From: Leptospira harrisiae
Lineage (GTDB): Bacteria; Spirochaetota; Leptospiria; Leptospirales; Leptospiraceae
Length of the DNA stretch: 64,000 bases
Reading direction: 5' to 3'
NCBI RefSeq assembly: GCF_002811945.1
Contig: NZ_NPDX01000007.1
Location: forward strand, 62,001-126,000
The notes under the pieces were generated by a model, which was given only the letters and a program-made list of their open reading frames with translations, searched no databases and was not told where the DNA came from. Shown in pieces: positions 36,507 through 46,083 of this stretch; within the stretch, counting starts at the first letter, position 1, and every line of letters begins with the position of its first letter. The position numbers were made by a program, and so were the translations under genes.

Positions 36507-37158
36507 TTCGATTTATATAATAGATTCGTTTCCCTTCGTTTCTTTTTTCTTCTTCGAAAAAGGAAACCGGGAATCCGGGTCTTTCGAATTCATATTCTTT
36601 ATTGTCCCAAACAAATTTAGGAAATTTTCTAAATAAAGAAATCGTTCGTCTTGCATACGGGCCGTAATCGGTCGCAAATGACAACTTACCACCTGGTTTC
36701 AATAGATCGTAAATTTGTTCGAGCATGTGGCCTTGCATGAGTCTGTTTTTTCGGTGTTTTTTCTTTGGCCAAGGATCAGGGAAGTTGATGATGATTTTGT
36801 CAAAAATTTCTTTCTCTAACAATTCATCAAAAAACCACTGGAAGTTAACGGTCATATAGCGGATATTCTCCAAACCCAGCGTTTGTCGTTGTTTTTCGGT
36901 GTGGATGATTCGGTTTACCTTCTTTTCCATTAGCAAATAGCCTGTTTGGTGATCGTTCTTTGCCAATTCGATGGCAACTTCACCCCATCCAGAACCAAGC
37001 TCTAAAACAAAGTTTTGAATCTCATCCGGGAAAGATTTTTTTAGGTCGATTTTTTTTCCCCGCTCTTTAGGTTGCAGGAGGTAGTCTGATTGATAGGAAG
37101 TTTTGGTAGTAAACTTCCAAAGTTTTTCTTGGATTTCTGGGCTAACTAACAAATGCAT
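36493..37158 (-). CDS. trmB: tRNA (guanine-N7-)-methyltransferase TrmB
   Basis: This is a 221-residue SAM-dependent enzyme that methylates G46 in the tRNA variable loop. Motif I is LELGSGWGEVAIELA. The family signature DPWPKKKHRKNRLMQ follows, then LKPGGKLSFATDYGPYA. I chose ATG 37158 (MHLLVSPE), giving the usual length; the longer frame would run into the divergent metallo-hydrolase gene. Purines GGAAGGA directly precede the ATG. A monomer of this size fits the bacterial TrmB family. Confidence 0.93.
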   Translation of the reverse strand: MHLLVSPEIQEKLWKFTTKTSYQSDYLLQPKERGKKIDLKKSFPDEIQNFVLELGSGWGEVAIELAKNDHQTGYLLMEKKVNRIIHTEKQRQTLGLENIRYMTVNFQWFFDELLEKEIFDKIIINFPDPWPKKKHRKNRLMQGHMLEQIYDLLKPGGKLSFATDYGPYARRTISLFRKFPKFVWDNKEYEFERPGFPVSFFEEEKRNEGKRIYYINRTKVN

Positions 37159-37200
37159 TCCTTCCGATGATGTATTGTCAGGATTTTTAAAAGGAAATAG

Positions 37201-38148
37201 ATGAAAATAACTCTTTTTGGTGTTCGAGGTTCTCTCCCCACACCGATTTCTAAACCGGAACAACGGGAGAAAACTTTAAAGATTCTTCAAATGGCCAAAG
37301 AAGAGTGGCAAAAGGATCCAACTTCTTTTTCGGAAGAGGAGTTTTTAAACCATTTGCCCATCCCACTTTCCCAAGATTTGGGAGGGAACACAACTTGTGT
37401 ATTCATCGAAGGGGATGGGGGTGAAAAAGTAATTTTAGATATGGGGACGGGACTTCGAGTTCTCGGCAACCAAATGGCTCCTCAGGCATTTAGTGGTGAA
37501 GATATGGACATCCATATCTTAGTTTCCCATACACATTGGGATCATATCCAAGGTTGGCCTTTTTTTAAACCTGGTTATTCACCTTCTTGTAATATTCACT
37601 TTTACTCATGTATTGAGAATTTGGAAGAACGACTAGTTCGCCAACAACACCCAGAAAACTTTCCTGTGACTTTGCAACAAATGGCATCCAAAAAACATTT
37701 TCATCTTTGGAAAGAGTTTGAGTCCTATATGTTAGGTGGTCTAAAGATCATTCCATTTGGGCTACGCCATCCTGGATCATGCACTGGATATAGGATTCGT
37801 GAAGGAAATAAAATTTTCTTATTTTGTACCGATGTAGAATACCGGGAAGAAGATCGTGAACATTTACTCAAAATGAAACCTCAAATTGCTGGAGCTGACC
37901 TCATCATCATTGATGCGCAGTATAGCACGGCGGAGGCAGAAAAAAAATTAGGTTGGGGACACACAGCTGTTAGTAAAGCAGTGGAGTTTGCGGAGATGAT
38001 GGAAATTCGATCTGTTGTTCTCACTCATCATGAACCGGATCACACAGACCATGAAGTGGCCCGGATCATTTTAGATGAAGCAAGGTTAATCAAACCGGGT
38101 GGAATGCAGGTTCATATTGCTCATGAGGGACAAAAGTTCATTCTTTAA
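37201..38148 (+). CDS. MBL-fold metallo-hydrolase
   Basis: This is a 315-residue metallo-beta-lactamase-fold enzyme of the PhnP / RNase Z-like branch. The N-terminal MKITLFGVRGSLPTP and LGGNTTCVFIE are typical. The metal site is SHTHWDHIQGW (HxHxDH). Further ligands are likely in LRHPGS, CTDVEY and the final LTHHEPDHTD. Such proteins act on phosphodiesters, and the substrate here is unknown. Ribosome site AAGGA lies 6 bases before the ATG. It diverges from trmB. Confidence 0.8.
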   Translation: MKITLFGVRGSLPTPISKPEQREKTLKILQMAKEEWQKDPTSFSEEEFLNHLPIPLSQDLGGNTTCVFIEGDGGEKVILDMGTGLRVLGNQMAPQAFSGEDMDIHILVSHTHWDHIQGWPFFKPGYSPSCNIHFYSCIENLEERLVRQQHPENFPVTLQQMASKKHFHLWKEFESYMLGGLKIIPFGLRHPGSCTGYRIREGNKIFLFCTDVEYREEDREHLLKMKPQIAGADLIIIDAQYSTAEAEKKLGWGHTAVSKAVEFAEMMEIRSVVLTHHEPDHTDHEVARIILDEARLIKPGGMQVHIAHEGQKFIL

Positions 38149-38209
38149 TTGTTTAAATGAACATTATAATCTTTAATACATAGATTTCGTCTATATTCGT
38201 TTTTAGAGT

Positions 38210-39250
38210 TCATTCATTGATCAAATAATTGGAATGGTAACCTTTTGCTTCCCCGGACCAAACCGGACAATCTAATTTCAGATCTGCATACCAATGGATT
38301 TGGTATGGTTTGGCAAAGAATAGTTGGATGAAAAATCGTAAAAACGAAGAAATATTTTCTAAAGCACTCATCGCTGCAATGGCGCGAGTTCGTTTGACAA
38401 GAAGGGTACATTTACCTTCGTTAAAATATAAAACCTCTGTTTTTGGGATCGTATAACCAGAAGTAGGTTCTTTTTCCCAATCCAAAACTTCGGCACGTTC
38501 CACTGTTCCTTCTAAAACAAGATGGCCAGAATTGTCGAGAACGGCGACTCGGCGAAAAAAAGCACCAGGAAAGTCAGCATTCCCAACAAAACCACCGGTA
38601 AAAATTCTATACCCGTCTTTTGTAATGGAACGAACCAGTTCCCATTTTTTGGAGTATTGGTAAACAGGTTCATTGGAGAGGATATGTTCCAAACCACCAA
38701 CTCCTTTGATTTCTTCTGTGGTTTCTTTGTACCGAATGGTGCCCGTGACTTGGGAATAGGAAAAAGGGATGTCTGCTTGGACAAATTTTCCTTCTTCTTT
38801 CAAAGGATACCTTCCTTTTGAAATGGGAACAGAACCACGTCTTGGTTTATAATCTAATTTGATTTCCCAATCCCCATAGTTCATATAGAAAGAATAAATT
38901 CCGTTTTTATATTCCATCCAATTTTCCCCACTCCTTTGGTAGAACTGGCCTTTTTTGAATTCATATTCATCAGAATCAAATTCTCGAGTGGAATAAAAAA
39001 CTGGTTGGTCTTTTGGTTTTAATAAAAGCGATATACCGTTGTTATGTGATCCCGGTCCAAAATTACTGACAAGGAAGGTGGCAAAAAGATTGTATTTTTC
39101 ATTTCGAAAAGTAAAGTTCCATGCCTGTAGATACCCTTCATCAGGGAAATGTTGGGTTTTAAAGTCTTGAGCAAATGAATTTTCTGTCGGAAGCAGGGCA
39201 ATCAATAAGCCAATCCAAACCATTCGAAAGAATTGCCGAAACACCGGCAA
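38210..39250 (-). CDS. Exported lipocalin-like (AttH/Svf1/CrtC-type) protein
   Basis: This is a 346-residue protein with a signal peptide (MVWIGLLIALLPTENSFAQ, cleavage after the Ala). The mature part is beta-rich. It contains a motif EIKGVGGLEHILSN similar to the G-x-G-x2-(D/E)H segment of the AttH / Svf1 / CrtC double-lipocalin family, which handles isoprenoid or lipid substrates. The C-terminal third lacks a clear second match. Family placement is tentative. It is a single gene facing the metallo-hydrolase gene. Confidence 0.6.
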   Translation of the reverse strand: MPVFRQFFRMVWIGLLIALLPTENSFAQDFKTQHFPDEGYLQAWNFTFRNEKYNLFATFLVSNFGPGSHNNGISLLLKPKDQPVFYSTREFDSDEYEFKKGQFYQRSGENWMEYKNGIYSFYMNYGDWEIKLDYKPRRGSVPISKGRYPLKEEGKFVQADIPFSYSQVTGTIRYKETTEEIKGVGGLEHILSNEPVYQYSKKWELVRSITKDGYRIFTGGFVGNADFPGAFFRRVAVLDNSGHLVLEGTVERAEVLDWEKEPTSGYTIPKTEVLYFNEGKCTLLVKRTRAIAAMSALENISSFLRFFIQLFFAKPYQIHWYADLKLDCPVWSGEAKGYHSNYLINE

Positions 39251-39300
39251 ATCCTAACGGGAGTTTGGAAAAGAATCAAGATTTTTCTTGGGGATTTCCT

Positions 39301-39675
39301 TTAAATGATAAGGGTACTTGGGAGTGTTAAGGCAAACAAATCACTCAGACAAACGAGCGAAAAGACGGGATGTTCTGTATTGCCTATTTGTTTTAACCTT
39401 TCTCTTTCTTCTGCAATTCCGTCGATATGGATCCAGGTTTCTATTTGTTCTTCCGGCAAAATCCTACAAGCCACTTGGTATTCAAAAGGTCCAAGTTTAG
39501 AAAAAAAGATTTGTACAGATTCAGGTGTGGAATCGGCCAGAGAGCGACGAAAAGCAAATTGTTTGGATTTCGTTTCTCCTCGCATTTCATAATAATGATT
39601 CAGAATTCTTAAGATATGTAAAAATTCTTCTTTTTTTGTCACAAGCTCACGCCACAGGACTTCGGTTTCTTTCAT
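39301..39675 (-). CDS. Hypothetical protein, 124 residues
   Basis: This is a soluble, mostly helical protein with no signal peptide (VLWRELVTKKEEFLHILRIL; LGPFEYQVACRILPEEQIE). I do not recognise a family. It diverges from the DinB-like gene with overlapping control regions. Codon use looks like its neighbours', and the other frames here are clearly shadows, so I judge it real with moderate confidence. Confidence 0.55.
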   Translation of the reverse strand: MKETEVLWRELVTKKEEFLHILRILNHYYEMRGETKSKQFAFRRSLADSTPESVQIFFSKLGPFEYQVACRILPEEQIETWIHIDGIAEERERLKQIGNTEHPVFSLVCLSDLFALTLPSTLII

Positions 39676-39753
39676 ACTTTTCGGGGTGGAAGAACTTTGA
39701 CTTTGGTTCTTAAAAAAGGATTCTCACTTGAAAAATACTTTCCCCTATCCAAG

Positions 39754-40320
39754 ATGAACGAAACAGGCATGGTCACAGAGATATTAGAAATATTCTGGAA
39801 AGAGAAACTCCGGTTTGCCCAATACTGTTTTGATGAATTGGCTTCCTTTGATGCGAAGACCTTTGTAGATAAAAGGACCAGCGGGAAATCGGCGGAATGG
39901 ACTCTCCATCAGATGATTTCTTACGATCGCAATTTTAGTTTTTTCCTTCCTCTTTCATTACGAATCAGTGGTTTTTTCTTTTTTACTGTCTTCAAGGACC
40001 AAGACATTGAAAAGGATTTAGAAGCCATTCGGGACCGGTACAGACCACCGGCATTTCCAGCCCATTTCTGGGAAATACAGATCACAAAGGCAACGGATCT
40101 TAAAATCAAAGCAACAGACCCACTGGTTAAAGAACAATGTGAAACTTGGAAAGAGATTCTTGTCCAATTGGAAGCAAAACTTTCTCTCATTTCCGAACGA
40201 GATGCTTATAGAAAAAGATATACATCTCTTACGGGAATTCATACCATTTCAGGAGCGATCAATAATTCTACTGAGTTTTGTCACTACCTGTGGAATTTAC
40301 ATATGGTAATTCCAACATAA
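39754..40320 (+). CDS. Hypothetical protein, possibly DinB-like four-helix bundle
   Basis: This is a 188-residue helical protein without a signal peptide. The segment EWTLHQMISYDRNF and the terminal FCHYLWNLHMV give His residues spaced as in DinB/YfiT-like metal-binding bundles, but the match is weak. I start it at ATG 39754; an upstream TTG at 39697, with a GGTGGAAG ribosome site, would add 19 residues. It precedes icd on the same strand by 45 bases, although icd has its own strong ribosome site. Function unknown. Confidence 0.55.
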   Translation: MNETGMVTEILEIFWKEKLRFAQYCFDELASFDAKTFVDKRTSGKSAEWTLHQMISYDRNFSFFLPLSLRISGFFFFTVFKDQDIEKDLEAIRDRYRPPAFPAHFWEIQITKATDLKIKATDPLVKEQCETWKEILVQLEAKLSLISERDAYRKRYTSLTGIHTISGAINNSTEFCHYLWNLHMVIPT

Positions 40321-40365
40321 ACGTTTTTATGCGAATCAAAAATTGAATGAGTTTAGGAGAAATCA

Positions 40366-41577
40366 ATGGGAAAAATTAAAGTAAAAACACCGCTTGTTGA
40401 GTTAGACGGCGATGAAATGACAAGAATTATCTGGAAAGAAATTAAAGATCGTTTCATCTACCCTTATTTAGACATCACTTTGGAATACTATGACTTAGGT
40501 GTTGAATACCGCGACAAAACAGATGACCAAGTCACTGTAGATTCTGCTAACGCGATCAAAAAACACGGTGTAGGTGTTAAATGTGCAACCATCACTCCAA
40601 ACGCAGACCGTGTGAAAGAATACAACCTAAAACAAGAATGGAAATCACCTAACGGAACCATTCGTGCTATCCTTGATGGAACTGTTTTCCGTAAACCTAT
40701 CATCATTAAAAACATCCCAGCCGCTGTTAACTCTTGGAAAAAACCAATTGCGATTGGAAGACATGCTTACGGTGATATTTACCGTGACGTAGAAATCCTT
40801 GTTGATGGCCCAGGAAAAGTAGAACTCGTTTATACTGATGCTTCTGGAAAAGAAAAACAAAGATTACTTGTAAACGATTTTAAAGCTCCTGGTGTTGCTC
40901 TTGCGATGCACAACTTAGATGAATCCATTAAGTCTTTTGCGAAGGCATGTTTCACTTACGCTATATCTGAAAAAATCAGCATCTGGTTTGCAACAAAAGA
41001 TACGATCTCTAAAAAATACCATGCTCGTTTCCGTGATATCTTTGATCAAATGGCAAAAGAACAAGAAGCTGCGATGAAAGCTGCTGGTATTACTTATAGT
41101 TACTACCTCATTGATGATGCGGTTGCGCAAATCATGAAAAACGAAGGTGGACAACTTTGGGCGATGATGAACTACGACGGTGACGTTATGAGTGATATGG
41201 TTGCTTCCGGTTTTGGTTCCCTTGGTCTTATGACTTCTGTTCTCGTATCTCCAGACGGAAAATACGAGTATGAAGCAGCTCATGGAACAGTGACTCGCCA
41301 TTACCGTAAATACCAAAAAGGAGAAACCACTTCTACAAACTCAGTGGCTTCTATTTTTGCTTGGACGGGAGCTCTTGCAAAACGTGGAGAACTAGATGGA
41401 ACTCCAGAACTTGTAAACTTTGCAGTGAAATTGGAAGAAGCAATCATCGAAACCATCGAAGGTGGTGAGATGACAAAAGACTTACTTTCTCTTTCTACAG
41501 CAGCTACCAAAAAAGAATTGGATACTTTCCAATTTATGGAAGCTGTACAAAAACGTTTAGATGCGAAACTAAAATAA
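40366..41577 (+). CDS. icd: NADP-dependent isocitrate dehydrogenase
   Basis: This is a 403-residue TCA-cycle enzyme that oxidises isocitrate to 2-oxoglutarate. It is of the homodimeric eukaryote-like type [20 protein letters not shown] at the N-terminus, [44 protein letters not shown] (substrate and NADP region), and [17 protein letters not shown]. The length is standard. A strong ribosome site (AGGAGA) precedes the ATG and a stable hairpin terminator follows. The codon use is more regular than in its neighbours, as expected for a highly expressed enzyme. Confidence 0.96.
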   Translation: MGKIKVKTPLVELDGDEMTRIIWKEIKDRFIYPYLDITLEYYDLGVEYRDKTDDQVTVDSANAIKKHGVGVKCATITPNADRVKEYNLKQEWKSPNGTIRAILDGTVFRKPIIIKNIPAAVNSWKKPIAIGRHAYGDIYRDVEILVDGPGKVELVYTDASGKEKQRLLVNDFKAPGVALAMHNLDESIKSFAKACFTYAISEKISIWFATKDTISKKYHARFRDIFDQMAKEQEAAMKAAGITYSYYLIDDAVAQIMKNEGGQLWAMMNYDGDVMSDMVASGFGSLGLMTSVLVSPDGKYEYEAAHGTVTRHYRKYQKGETTSTNSVASIFAWTGALAKRGELDGTPELVNFAVKLEEAIIETIEGGEMTKDLLSLSTAATKKELDTFQFMEAVQKRLDAKLK

Positions 41578-41590
41578 GTTTTGTATCATT

Positions 41591-41623
41591 CATACCCTGT
41601 CCTATGGCAGGGTATGATGTTTT
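41591..41623 (+). terminator. Intrinsic terminator after icd
   Basis: CATACCCTG (41591-41599) and CAGGGTATG (41608-41616) form a 9-bp perfect stem with an 8-base loop. ATG then TTTTC follows. It lies 13 bases after the icd stop. Confidence 0.75.
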
Positions 41624-41761
41624 CACTATCTTTCTATTTCCTTCCCTTTTTTCCACGTATCTCTTAATTCAAATATTTCCTTGCAATTGTTCAGGTTGGT
41701 TGTATATTCAATCTTCTTAATACAGAAGACAATATGTGAACTTTGGAAGTCAAATAGGAAA

Positions 41762-43012
41762 ATGATCGCTGAATTTATAGAATGGTATACGAATGAATCA
41801 CCGGGACTGAAATCTTCTGTCGAACTTTTTGATAAAGGGATTGGTTATTTACAAAATCAAGGGTTTCAAATCGTAAGAGTCAATATGGGAACACGTACGC
41901 TCCACCCGCAAGTGGAATCTTTGTCCTATACTTGGGTTCCTAAAGGAAAATTACAATATTTTGATGAATCCACAACGCCTTTGTTACATTCAAGATCAAC
42001 TATAGAATCTGAAAATGGATACCTTCGTGAAGTGCGATTTCGATTGGGATCTTTGCAGACCTCTCAATTTGCGGTAAGTCCTGTACAGTATGTGATGTCT
42101 ACAAAAAAGCCTTATTACTTTGGTTTTGCGGAAAATCAGGAAGACAGACGTCCTTATCCAATCCTCGACGATTTGGCACCGTTAGGTGCTACTGGTTATT
42201 TTGCGGTACCCATATTGCAAAAAGGGGTTAGTTATGCTTTTTTAAGTTTAGTGACTGACAAACCAAATGGTTGGTCTAACGAAGAACAAATTTTTTTAAA
42301 CCAGGTATTAAAAATACTCTCCTTACAATGGATGAACTTCATCCAAAATGAATTAACGGAATCATTACTAAGTATCTACTTAGGTAAACGAACCGGCTCT
42401 ACTGTGTACTCTGGAAAAATTTATTTGGGTGAGCTTGACAAAATCAAATCTGTGATTTGGTTTTCTGATATCAGGAATTACTCAGGTATGAGTGAAAAAT
42501 TATCACCTTCGGAAATTATACAGTTATTAAATGATTATTTTGGACTAGCAATCCCACTCATCGAAGCTCATGGAGGAGAAGTACTAAAATTATTGGGAGA
42601 TGGAATTTTGGCAGTATTTCCCTATACAGAAATCAATAAAACTTTTGTTGGTAAAAAAGTACTTCTCGCTGTTAGAAAGTTAGGTGAACGTTTATCACAA
42701 CACAATCAATTGAGAGAAAATGAAGAAAAACTCCCCATACATCATGGAGTTGGTTTGCATTCTGGGGAAATCCTTTATGGAAACATTGGTTCCACAGAAC
42801 GATTGGATTTTACAGTCATTGGAGAGGCGGTCAACTTAACGAGTCGCATTGCTGGTATGTGTGGGGAACTGGGGAAAGCGGTTTTGGCATCAGAAAGTTT
42901 AGCAGAACAAATTCCTGTTCGTTGGGAAGAATTAGGGGAACACAAATTAAAAGGAATTAGTAATCCCAAAAAAATATTTGCGATTTCTGAACGTGTGAAG
43001 AAAAAAATATAA
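41762..43012 (+). CDS. Class III adenylate cyclase with N-terminal GAF-like domain
   Basis: This is a 416-residue soluble cyclase. The N-terminal 195 residues resemble a GAF sensor domain. The catalytic domain begins near 230. Its metal aspartates are in FSDIRNYS (Asp236) and KLLGDGILAVFP (Asp280), and the adenine-selecting Lys is at 276 with Thr at the partner position (DFTVIGEAVNL). The transition-state Asn and Arg are in AVNLTSRI. All catalytic residues look intact, so it should make cAMP. ATG 41762 is chosen with AGGA just upstream; the longer TTG frame adds an unlikely hydrophobic leader. Confidence 0.88.
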   Translation: MIAEFIEWYTNESPGLKSSVELFDKGIGYLQNQGFQIVRVNMGTRTLHPQVESLSYTWVPKGKLQYFDESTTPLLHSRSTIESENGYLREVRFRLGSLQTSQFAVSPVQYVMSTKKPYYFGFAENQEDRRPYPILDDLAPLGATGYFAVPILQKGVSYAFLSLVTDKPNGWSNEEQIFLNQVLKILSLQWMNFIQNELTESLLSIYLGKRTGSTVYSGKIYLGELDKIKSVIWFSDIRNYSGMSEKLSPSEIIQLLNDYFGLAIPLIEAHGGEVLKLLGDGILAVFPYTEINKTFVGKKVLLAVRKLGERLSQHNQLRENEEKLPIHHGVGLHSGEILYGNIGSTERLDFTVIGEAVNLTSRIAGMCGELGKAVLASESLAEQIPVRWEELGEHKLKGISNPKKIFAISERVKKKI

Positions 43013-43025
43013 AATTTTTATTTGT

Positions 43026-43781
43026 TTAATGAATGTTTCGATACTTCCAAACAGAAAATACAACTAGAAAGGAATCCTTTAAAAAACTAAACTTTGATCC
43101 AGGGATATCCTGCCAATCAAGAGGAATTTCAACAATTTTAAACCCGTTTCTGATCAATAAAACTAATAATTGAGTGTCCCATAACCAGCGTAAGTCGGAA
43201 ATTTTATGAATTACTTGTAAATATGCAGATTTTTTAAAAATTTTGCATCCACACTGCGGATCATACATTTGAATTCGAAAGATAAAAGAAAAGTAAAACG
43301 AAAAAATTCGATTTGTAACGTGTCGATAAAAAGACTTTTTTACATTTCTTCCCATCATGATAATTCGTGAACCTGCAAGTAAATCAATCTCAGGATGAAG
43401 GTTTATATGATTCCACGTGCGGAACACTTCCTCGGCTGGAGTGGCGCCATCGGCATCCACAAAACCAAAATAATTTCCTTTTGCAACCTTTAGTCCAAAT
43501 TGGATGGCTCCACCTTTTCCTACATTGGTTTCATATCGTAATAATTGGATTTGAGGATTGGAAAGTAGATGGTTGATTTTCTGTTTTAAAATTTCGAATT
43601 CAGCAAGCGGAGTTCCATCATCTACCACCAAAAAATCTACAGACTTAGAACCTTTAAATGTTTTTAAAAGAGATTCTAAAAATTTTGGGAGTCGCTCCGA
43701 TTCACGGTAACATGGGATGACGAGACTGAGATGATTTTTAGCCATGCGAACAGTTGGAACGGATTTCCTGATTCCCTTCAT
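43026..43781 (-). CDS. Family 2 glycosyltransferase, polyprenyl-phosphate type
   Basis: This is a 251-residue GT-A fold enzyme: LVIPCYRESERLP, FLVVDDGTP, NVGKGGAIQFGL, the metal motif in FVDADGATPAEE, and YDPQCGCKIFKKSAY. This resembles dolichyl- or undecaprenyl-phosphate glucosyltransferases, which load a sugar on a lipid carrier at the inner face of the membrane. No membrane helices are present after the catalytic domain. The start may be ATG 43781 or ATG 43745; neither has a good ribosome site. The gene lies 68 bases after an exported protein gene on the same strand. Confidence 0.83.
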   Translation of the reverse strand: MKGIRKSVPTVRMAKNHLSLVIPCYRESERLPKFLESLLKTFKGSKSVDFLVVDDGTPLAEFEILKQKINHLLSNPQIQLLRYETNVGKGGAIQFGLKVAKGNYFGFVDADGATPAEEVFRTWNHINLHPEIDLLAGSRIIMMGRNVKKSFYRHVTNRIFSFYFSFIFRIQMYDPQCGCKIFKKSAYLQVIHKISDLRWLWDTQLLVLLIRNGFKIVEIPLDWQDIPGSKFSFLKDSFLVVFSVWKYRNIH

Positions 43782-43849
43782 GCAGTGGAATATATGGATA
43801 AAGGGAAATCAAGTAAATTACTAAGTCAATAAATTCTAAGTTAAATTCT

Positions 43850-44683
43850 TTATCGAACAATGACCCATTTGTCATTCATCCAACTTAAATAAAGAGGGAT
43901 GGAAGTTCCTTTTTTGGAAGTAATGATGGGTTCGCCTTTATGATCCGTGACACTTAGGATTTGGTTGTTACACAGTAAGGTAAATTTGATGTTCTTAGTA
44001 TCAAATTTCCAACTCGACCCAATGGCTTTTGTCATATCATTTATGGATTTGAGTTCATCTGCTTCTACATACGGATAATAACGAACTTCTGAAGTGTCTT
44101 GTGCACGAAATTGGATCATTGAAAGTATTTTTTTAGGATCCTTTGTGTTTAAAATTTTAGTAAATTCGGAAGCAAACTCAAGTGCCGAAGATTCTTTTTC
44201 TTTTGTGAGAGAAATAGATTCTGCTTGGTTCCATAACTTACTTGGTGGATCAAAAGGTGGATCAAATTCTAACTCAGTCCATTCTCCTAAGTTGGCTTGT
44301 GTTTGGTCCGGCCACTGAAAGTGTTTTAGAAGAATTCCTTCGTCAGGGAATTGTCCTTTTTGGCCTAACATAAGTTTGACTTCTGCTTTTTTTGATAGAC
44401 CTTCTTTTTCTTTGCCTTTTCTTTCTGTGAGCCGAATTTTGATTTTGTTTTTTCCTGGGATGATCCAGTAATTGATGTCTGCTTGCCCAGAGGAATCATC
44501 ATTGGAAGATCCGTCTCGAACATCGTATCCGTTTGCGCTGATTTCTAAATTGACTGAATAGTTTTTGTAAGTGATGATATAATAACCTTCTTTGGGAAGT
44601 CCGAGAGAATTTGGATTTACTTCGCCAAAAATAGGCTGAATGCAGAGGGACAAAACAAGAAAAAGGAACAAGATTCTTTGCAT
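43850..44683 (-). CDS. Secreted protein of unknown function
   Basis: This is a 277-residue protein with a clean signal peptide (LFLFLVLSLCIQPIFG, cleavage before EVNPNS). The mature protein is beta-rich at the N-terminus (YYIITYKNYSVNLEISANGYDV) with a charged middle and a helical segment (SALEFASEFTKILNTKDPKKIL). No lipobox follows the signal. No family recognised. It is probably periplasmic. Confidence 0.65.
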   Translation of the reverse strand: MQRILFLFLVLSLCIQPIFGEVNPNSLGLPKEGYYIITYKNYSVNLEISANGYDVRDGSSNDDSSGQADINYWIIPGKNKIKIRLTERKGKEKEGLSKKAEVKLMLGQKGQFPDEGILLKHFQWPDQTQANLGEWTELEFDPPFDPPSKLWNQAESISLTKEKESSALEFASEFTKILNTKDPKKILSMIQFRAQDTSEVRYYPYVEADELKSINDMTKAIGSSWKFDTKNIKFTLLCNNQILSVTDHKGEPIITSKKGTSIPLYLSWMNDKWVIVR

Positions 44684-44808
44684 TTACGTTCTCCAACCGT
44701 TAGGTATCGGAGGAATCTAATCAATAGAAAAGAATTGTCGATGAGAAATTAAATGACTGAATCTTTTTTAAAAGATTTTAGAAATTAAAATCAATCGAAA
44801 GGATAAAG

Positions 44809-45561
44809 TTATAGAAATTTTTTTCCATGGCGATCGAAAAAGAAATTTGTATTACAAGTCGAACAGTGCAACCTACCATATTTTTTGGCCGGGATTGGTT
44901 TACTGCAAGAAGGACAAAGGACAGTTTTATTGATAAAAGTCGATAGACGAATGTTATGTTCCAGTCGATCTAAAAATTTATATCGGATAAAGATTTGGGC
45001 GATGATAATTCCCATTAAAAAGGAGATTACTTGTCCGCCATAAACACTCCGCACTTGGTTGTGTAATTCAACAATATAGAAATAGGATTGGATGAGAATC
45101 CAAATACTGAGACTGATAAAGATTGGTATATCACGGAAGGTGGCTTTTTCAAACACCATCGTACTTTTTACATTAGGAAAAAAAACAAAGTACATCCCAA
45201 GGATTCCTGATATGACCCCAGAAGTTCCGATCACTGGAATGATAGAGTTCACATGAAATATAAAATAAGTTAGGTTCGCTAGAATTCCAAAAAATAGAAA
45301 GAGAAGGAAAAAATAAAAATGTCCGACTACATCTTCTATATTGTCAGCAAACATATATAGATAAACTGCGTTGGTAAACCATTCAGAAAAGGAAGAGTTA
45401 AAGAAAAAGGAAACAAATAAACTGAACCCAAACTCTTTTTTTGGTGTGAATGCATAAGACCCCGGATCATCAAAAAATAAAGTCAACATAGTAAGCAAAA
45501 TAAACCCAAGGGTTAGGATTGGTTTTTTAAAATTATGATTTGCTTTTTCGAATACAAACAT
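44809..45561 (-). CDS. Rhomboid-fold membrane protein lacking catalytic His, with C-terminal zinc ribbon
   Basis: This is a 250-residue protein with six hydrophobic segments in rhomboid order. The Ser motif GTSGVISG is intact (Ser114). In the usual H-x3-N segment the His is Glu60 (EWFTN), and in the last helix the catalytic His of AHIGGFL is replaced by Gln177 (YGGQVISFLMG). Without the dyad His it should be a pseudoprotease, like iRhoms or Derlins. After the membrane part come two CxxC pairs (CPSC, CSTC), a likely zinc ribbon. ATG 45561 lies 2 bases after the stop of the immunity-like gene. A different catalytic partner cannot be excluded. Confidence 0.75.
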   Translation of the reverse strand: MFVFEKANHNFKKPILTLGFILLTMLTLFFDDPGSYAFTPKKEFGFSLFVSFFFNSSFSEWFTNAVYLYMFADNIEDVVGHFYFFLLFLFFGILANLTYFIFHVNSIIPVIGTSGVISGILGMYFVFFPNVKSTMVFEKATFRDIPIFISLSIWILIQSYFYIVELHNQVRSVYGGQVISFLMGIIIAQIFIRYKFLDRLEHNIRLSTFINKTVLCPSCSKPIPAKKYGRLHCSTCNTNFFFDRHGKKFL

Positions 45562-45563
45562 TG

Positions 45564-46043
45564 TTAGCTGGCCTTGGACTCTGCCAATAATTGTAATAAA
45601 TGATTGTATTGCCAATCTCTTTCTTTTTGGACAGAATGATCAGGATCTAGATTTTCGTTTGCTCTAAAGACGGCTTGCACTGAATAATTAGCAGCACCTA
45701 TGGCATGGGTTTTTACATGGGCGGTGGCGACAGCTTGCCCGGCTGCCCGAGCCACAGACTTTTCTGGATGATCCATCTCGATCTTTCTTGCTGTAGCATG
45801 GGAATCCAAAGCAGCCTTTCGCACCACGGCCATGCTAAACTTCCCTGTCTTGATCCATTCTTTTAATACATTTAGGGCTTCTTTGGGATGCTGATCCTTG
45901 CAATCGGAATTCTCAAAATAGAAAAACACTCGTTCCACACAATCTAGCGCCCACCGAGCTGATGTTTTGTGGTCAGTCCTGGAGAGTAAATCCATAATTC
46001 GACTGTCTTTAGTTGCAATGCTAAATTTAGATTTTTTAGCCAT
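45564..46043 (-). CDS. Imm5-like putative immunity protein
   Basis: This is a 159-residue soluble protein. The pattern RWALDCVERV, then AVVRKAALDSHATAR, then the Ala/His-rich ARAAGQAVATAHVKTHAIGAANYSVQAV is that of the Imm5-like family annotated as putative immunity proteins. No toxin gene lies on either side, and its downstream neighbour is the rhomboid pseudoprotease, only two bases away. It may be an orphan immunity gene or have another helical-bundle function. The immunity role is inherited from the family name only. Confidence 0.65.
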   Translation of the reverse strand: MAKKSKFSIATKDSRIMDLLSRTDHKTSARWALDCVERVFFYFENSDCKDQHPKEALNVLKEWIKTGKFSMAVVRKAALDSHATARKIEMDHPEKSVARAAGQAVATAHVKTHAIGAANYSVQAVFRANENLDPDHSVQKERDWQYNHLLQLLAESKAS

Positions 46044-46083
46044 GTTCCCATCGTATCCGATCGATCTGTCTTTTAAAACGATT

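Noticed and set aside
38150..38215. AATGAAC / GTTCATT arms as a terminator between convergent genes
   Set aside because: The loop would be about 45 bases and the stem only 7 AT-rich pairs.
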